From the NCBI GenBank assembly GCA_016929465.1, contig JAFGIT010000029.1:1-7830 (forward strand): a stretch of 7,830 nt of DNA. Direction: 5' to 3'. Under the pieces are notes generated by a model. It was not told the origin of the DNA, did not search any database, and saw nothing but the letters and a program-made list of their open reading frames with translations. The DNA is from JAFGIT01 sp016929465 [NCBI: Candidatus Coatesbacteria bacterium]. Its GTDB lineage: Bacteria; B130-G9. Below, in pieces: positions 4,465 through 7,830 of this stretch; within the stretch, counting starts at the first letter, position 1, and every line of letters starts with the position of its first letter. A program made the position numbers and the translations under genes.

Positions 4465-6840
4465 ATGCCGATTGTGACAATCCTGAAGGCAGCAAGGTGC
4501 ACCATTCCGGTGCTGGTATTTCTTTTTGTTGGATTTGCCTATCCAAACGAATGGCATAACTTTACGGCGCCCGGTTGGGCGAATGTAGATATTGCGAAGA
4601 TGGGGCCGAATGGCACACTATGGCTGCACGGCGGGTCGAGCGGCATGAGTGGCCTTCTCGAGGCGTCGGTTCACGATGACTTGCTGAGTTTTCGACATCT
4701 ATCGCCCTATAATAGCCTCTGCGTTCCCGACGCGATCTACGACATTGTTCCGACCTTTGACGGGCTTTGGCTTGCAACGAATAACGGCCTTCAGATGTAT
4801 AAGGGCATCTATTCCAGGACCTATACTCCTGAAAACAGTCCGCTCCCCGTCAGGAATATCGTGAAACTGTGCCCCGGTGCGGATGGCGGGCTCTGGATTG
4901 GGACAGATGAGGCGATATGCTTGTTCCAGGACGGCCTCTGGCTCACGTTCACGACAAAGAGCACGATCCTGCCAGGCGGCGGTGGGTGGCTGGATTCGAT
5001 GACATTCGACACTAGGGCCGGGCTCCTCGCGTGCTCGTTTCGAGAAAGAGAATCTACTGGGGCTTACAGCGCTCTATACATACTGCAAGTCGATAACGGC
5101 CAATGGACTCGCTTTGGGACTGATAACTCAGGGATGGTCCCGAACTATGTCTCAGATATGCTATTCGATGATGATGGTGTTCTCTGGATGTCGCATGGCA
5201 CGGGGATACTCAGCTTTGACGGAACGACCTGGACGGACTACACCGGGGAGAACAGCGGCGTGCCGGTGACCACGAGCACCTATGTGATCAAATTGGCGCT
5301 GAGCCCCGATGGTGAGCTCTATTCGCTTTGCCGCGGCACTAGCGGATGCATTTGCAGATTCACAGGCGGCGATTGGGTGGTGGTGCCCGTGAACTCGCCG
5401 TATTTCAATACATGCTTCGACAATATGCTCTTTGACCCGGAGGGTCACCTCTGGGTATTCACGGACGCGGAGTTCATTAGACTCGGACCCGACGGGCCTG
5501 AACACTATGGATTGCCTCAAAATGGGCTGATTGATTCCGACATGTATGGAAAGATAGTCGCCGGCCGCTCCGATGCGATATGGTTCCTGGGTGCAAGTAC
5601 GGGCATCTGCAGATATCAGGACGGCAATTGGGACAATTGGACGCCTCAAAACAGTGATATCGCCGCGAGTTATGTGCGAGACATTGCAGAGGGACCTGAT
5701 GGTTCCCTCTGGGTGTTGTCCGCGTATCCAGTATATTCAATAATGATACCTGAGCAGCTCGTCCTGCAGCGTTTTGATGGTGTTCAATGGGCGAACTTCA
5801 GCAATGGTGTTGGCTATTTCGCGCCTGAGATGACCGACGGCGCGTACGGCCACGTCATCGTGGATGACAGCCACAACGTTTATGTAGGACCGAAAGGCTC
5901 TATCCTGAAATTCGATTGGGAATTCTGGAGAGAGATACCACTGCCTGATGGCGATGAATATAGCACCATTTTTTCATTGGCGATTGACGAAGAATCAGAC
6001 ACCTTGGCGGTGGGCCTCTTCGGTTCGGTCGCCTTACTCGACGAGAATGAGGAGTGGAGCGTAATCGAATTGGATCACAACGACAAGGTCGTCTCACTTG
6101 CGTTTGACCATGACGGGAAACTCTGGGGTGCGATCGTCAACAATACGGGAGTTCCCCATAATGCCTTCTCTTACGACGGTGCCATCACCGCGATATATAA
6201 CACGGAATCCACGGGCGTCATCATGGACTTTACCTATTGCGTCGCCGTTGACGCCTATAACACCAAGTGGTTCGGGCGCTATCGGGATATGGTGATGACG
6301 AGGGGCGGAGCCCTCTCTTTCGATGGGTCCAACTGGAGGAGTTGGACCTCAGGGACCTCCGGCCTCTTTCAGGCGAACGATGAGAAGGATGTCTCTGTAT
6401 GTTCAATCGCCTGCGCGCTCAACGGTGATGTCTGGTTCGGCTCTTATGGCTTTGGCGTTAGCCGGCTATCAAACCAAGGCCAGCCAGATCCGCTACCAAC
6501 GGTGGAGATCGTTCTCGACAGAGTTCAGTATCAAACCGGTGATATGCTGACCGCTTCACTTGTGGAGAGCAATCTCGGGAGCGAGCGGCGAGATGTGAAC
6601 GTCATCATCGCGCTGCAGCTTCCAGACGGCTCCATTCTCTACTTCCCCGAATGGTCGGCTTCGATGATTGTCTTTATGCCCCAGCTCCTGTTGCCTGGCA
6701 CGCAAACGCAACCGATGAAATTCTTTGAGCAACCGATAGCGGAGTGGCTTCCGAGGGGAGAATATTGCTGGTATGCCGCGCTCTCGGATGACATGGCTCT
6801 CTTGGGCAATATATCTGCGGCGCCATTTACCTTGAATTGA
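4465..6840 (+). CDS. Large secreted Reg_prop-type beta-propeller protein with C-terminal beta-sandwich-like region
   Basis: The protein has 791 residues. Residues 1-26 form a signal peptide (Lys8 and Arg11, core IPVLVFLFVGFA, likely cut before YPNEW or NEW). About thirteen repeats follow with the pattern D-G-x-L-W-(I/V/L)-G-T...G-(I/L)-x-x-(F/Y)-D-G-x-W-x-x-(Y/F)-T. Examples start near residues 52, 101, 143, 240, 285, 329, 372, 415, 472, 514, 553, 601 and 656. These resemble the two-component-regulator propeller (Reg_prop) repeats of hybrid sensor kinases; thirteen to fourteen blades would make two propellers. Residues about 678-791 (LPTVEIVLDRVQYQTGDMLT onward) look like an Ig- or CARDB-like beta-sandwich. 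No kinase, transmembrane helix, LPxTG or other sorting tail is visible, so it is probably periplasmic or released, for binding carbohydrate or protein. The gene follows the cysteine-rich gene and converges on the SGNH gene, 25 bases from its end. The fold is sure; the ligand is unknown. Confidence 0.85.
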   Translation: MPIVTILKAARCTIPVLVFLFVGFAYPNEWHNFTAPGWANVDIAKMGPNGTLWLHGGSSGMSGLLEASVHDDLLSFRHLSPYNSLCVPDAIYDIVPTFDGLWLATNNGLQMYKGIYSRTYTPENSPLPVRNIVKLCPGADGGLWIGTDEAICLFQDGLWLTFTTKSTILPGGGGWLDSMTFDTRAGLLACSFRERESTGAYSALYILQVDNGQWTRFGTDNSGMVPNYVSDMLFDDDGVLWMSHGTGILSFDGTTWTDYTGENSGVPVTTSTYVIKLALSPDGELYSLCRGTSGCICRFTGGDWVVVPVNSPYFNTCFDNMLFDPEGHLWVFTDAEFIRLGPDGPEHYGLPQNGLIDSDMYGKIVAGRSDAIWFLGASTGICRYQDGNWDNWTPQNSDIAASYVRDIAEGPDGSLWVLSAYPVYSIMIPEQLVLQRFDGVQWANFSNGVGYFAPEMTDGAYGHVIVDDSHNVYVGPKGSILKFDWEFWREIPLPDGDEYSTIFSLAIDEESDTLAVGLFGSVALLDENEEWSVIELDHNDKVVSLAFDHDGKLWGAIVNNTGVPHNAFSYDGAITAIYNTESTGVIMDFTYCVAVDAYNTKWFGRYRDMVMTRGGALSFDGSNWRSWTSGTSGLFQANDEKDVSVCSIACALNGDVWFGSYGFGVSRLSNQGQPDPLPTVEIVLDRVQYQTGDMLTASLVESNLGSERRDVNVIIALQLPDGSILYFPEWSASMIVFMPQLLLPGTQTQPMKFFEQPIAEWLPRGEYCWYAALSDDMALLGNISAAPFTLN

Positions 6841-6865
6841 GGCGTGCATCCGCCAGGGGCATTGA

Positions 6866-7830
6866 TCACTGACCGTAATTATCGGCGGCAGGGCCTCGCT
6901 TTAGCATGTCCGCCTTCTGGCGCCATTCCTTGGAGCTCTCTGGGCTCTTGTCCTCGAGGTAGTCCGCGAGCCATTCGGCCATGCCGGCTGTGTAGCCGTC
7001 GAGCGTGATCTCGGGCATCGGCTTCGGCCAGTTCGCGATGTCTTCTTTCGGGAATGAGGCAGGGAGCCAGTCGAGATTATCCTCGGTGAATTTGCTCATC
7101 ACTCCCTCGAAGCCATCCAGCGAGCAATCTGTTGCGATGAGGCCCGCGGCCTTCCCGGCAGCCAGAATCGCTCGGGCCATGATCTGATGGCCCCTGATGT
7201 TCGGGTGGCAGTTGTCGAGGATGAGGGTGCGCCCGACGATGCCGTTCGGGCTCTCCGCTGCGAATTTTGGCAGGAAATCTACGAACGTTATCGAGTTCCC
7301 CTCGGCAGCGTCCCGCATCGCCTTCTTTAGGCCTTTGGTTATCCTTCCGCCGGCTCTCGAGGTCTCGAGCGCCATCGAATACTCCTCACTCGCCCCTTTG
7401 AATTCGCCCTTTTGCTCCAGGCATCGGCCCAGCCAGAAGTGTAGTGGAGAGAAGTAGTGCTCAGCGGCCAATTTCCTCAGGTCGCGTTCACAGGCATCGA
7501 GGTCGCCCTTCCGCAGCTCGTCGAGTGCGGAATAGAAGCTCTCCATGAGGCCGAACTGCTGCTCGGGCGGGACGTTCGAGCCGAAACGCCATCCGGTCTC
7601 GATATAGTCGCGGTAATTCGGACACGGCGCTCCGAGGATCAGGCCAACGCCCGCATCGCGCGTCATGTCGATGATCTCCTCGATGTTGAAGCCGAACTCC
7701 AGTTGAAGGACCTGCTCACGCTGGTGCTTCTTCTCGGGTGTAATGTCGGGGAGGAGTTGGTCGATTGGTCGGTTGATGCCCTTTCTTTCGCCGACTATGT
7801 TGGCAACGGCGCCGGCGACCGCCGAGTATA
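6866..7830 (-). CDS. SGNH/GDSL-type hydrolase with TPR segment, N-terminus cut by window edge
   Basis: The frame is open from the right edge to TGA at 6868-6866, giving the last 320 residues. An internal ATG at 7666 is not the start, because the 54 residues before it are protein-like and continuous with the fold. Counting from that Met, NIEEIIDMTRDAGVGLILGAPCPNYRDY (from -7 to 21) looks like a central strand and loop of the SGNH fold. Residues 43-103 form one or two TPR-like helical pairs (ALDELRKGDLDACERDL; SPLHFWLGRCLEQKGEF). The strand ITFVDFLPKFAAESPNGI (126-143) leads to LILDNCHPNIRGHQ (148-161), where Asp151 and His154 fit the block V D-x-x-H catalytic pair. The nucleophile Ser (block I) would lie outside the window. 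Family members are esterases or deacetylases; those with internal TPRs occur in many environmental phyla. The substrate and the N-terminal signal cannot be judged. Confidence 0.8.
   Translation of the reverse strand, partial: YSAVAGAVANIVGERKGINRPIDQLLPDITPEKKHQREQVLQLEFGFNIEEIIDMTRDAGVGLILGAPCPNYRDYIETGWRFGSNVPPEQQFGLMESFYSALDELRKGDLDACERDLRKLAAEHYFSPLHFWLGRCLEQKGEFKGASEEYSMALETSRAGGRITKGLKKAMRDAAEGNSITFVDFLPKFAAESPNGIVGRTLILDNCHPNIRGHQIMARAILAAGKAAGLIATDCSLDGFEGVMSKFTEDNLDWLPASFPKEDIANWPKPMPEITLDGYTAGMAEWLADYLEDKSPESSKEWRQKADMLKRGPAADNYGQ

Noticed and set aside
5161-5649. Open frame of 162 codons on the minus strand inside the propeller gene
   Set aside because: It is opposite clear propeller repeats and shows no domain or ribosome site.
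6841-6854. Possible hairpin GGCG-TGCATC-CGCC between the convergent genes
   Set aside because: A 4-base stem with no T-tract is too weak to call a terminator.

Overview
The window looks like chromosomal DNA from an uncultivated, probably Gram-negative, free-living bacterium. Supporting this are the fairly GC-rich genes, the clear Shine-Dalgarno sites (AGGAG type), and several secreted beta-propeller proteins. An SGNH hydrolase with internal TPRs and a GTAGGGGC-type palindromic repeat between genes also fit. I cannot name the phylum from sequence alone. I see no phage, plasmid, CRISPR, rRNA or tRNA signal.

Layout. (1) 1-747, minus strand: the start of a secreted PQQ/BamB-like beta-propeller protein that runs off the left edge. 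(2) 748-1688: a long gap without a convincing gene. It holds a GC-rich hairpin, two operator-like palindromes, a sigma70-like promoter match, a nested inverted-repeat element (1418-1578) with a GTAGGGGC palindrome at its core, and the likely lrp promoter. (3) 1689-3514, plus strand: a two-gene unit made of an Lrp/AsnC-family regulator (TTG start) and, five bases later, L-lysine 6-aminotransferase (lat). (4) 3515-3849: a gap with a strong hairpin just after lat. (5) 3850-4374, plus: an unrecognised secreted protein with ten cysteines in its mature part. (6) 4465-6840, plus: a large secreted protein with about thirteen Reg_prop-like propeller repeats and a C-terminal beta-sandwich-like region. 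(7) 6866-7830, minus: an SGNH/GDSL-type hydrolase with a TPR segment, running off the right edge and convergent with the propeller gene.

How the genes may work together. The Lrp regulator and Lat form the one clear functional unit. Lat moves the epsilon-amino group of lysine to 2-oxoglutarate, giving 2-aminoadipate semialdehyde, and the regulator probably senses an amino acid and controls the pair. The same gene pair is known in mycobacteria (LrpA/Lat). The cysteine-rich protein and the large propeller lie in tandem and are both predicted to be exported, so they may act together at the cell surface, but nothing in the sequence gives their function. I see no strong evidence for a wholly new multi-gene system. 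The best leads are the cysteine-rich/propeller pair and the nested inverted repeat upstream of lrp.
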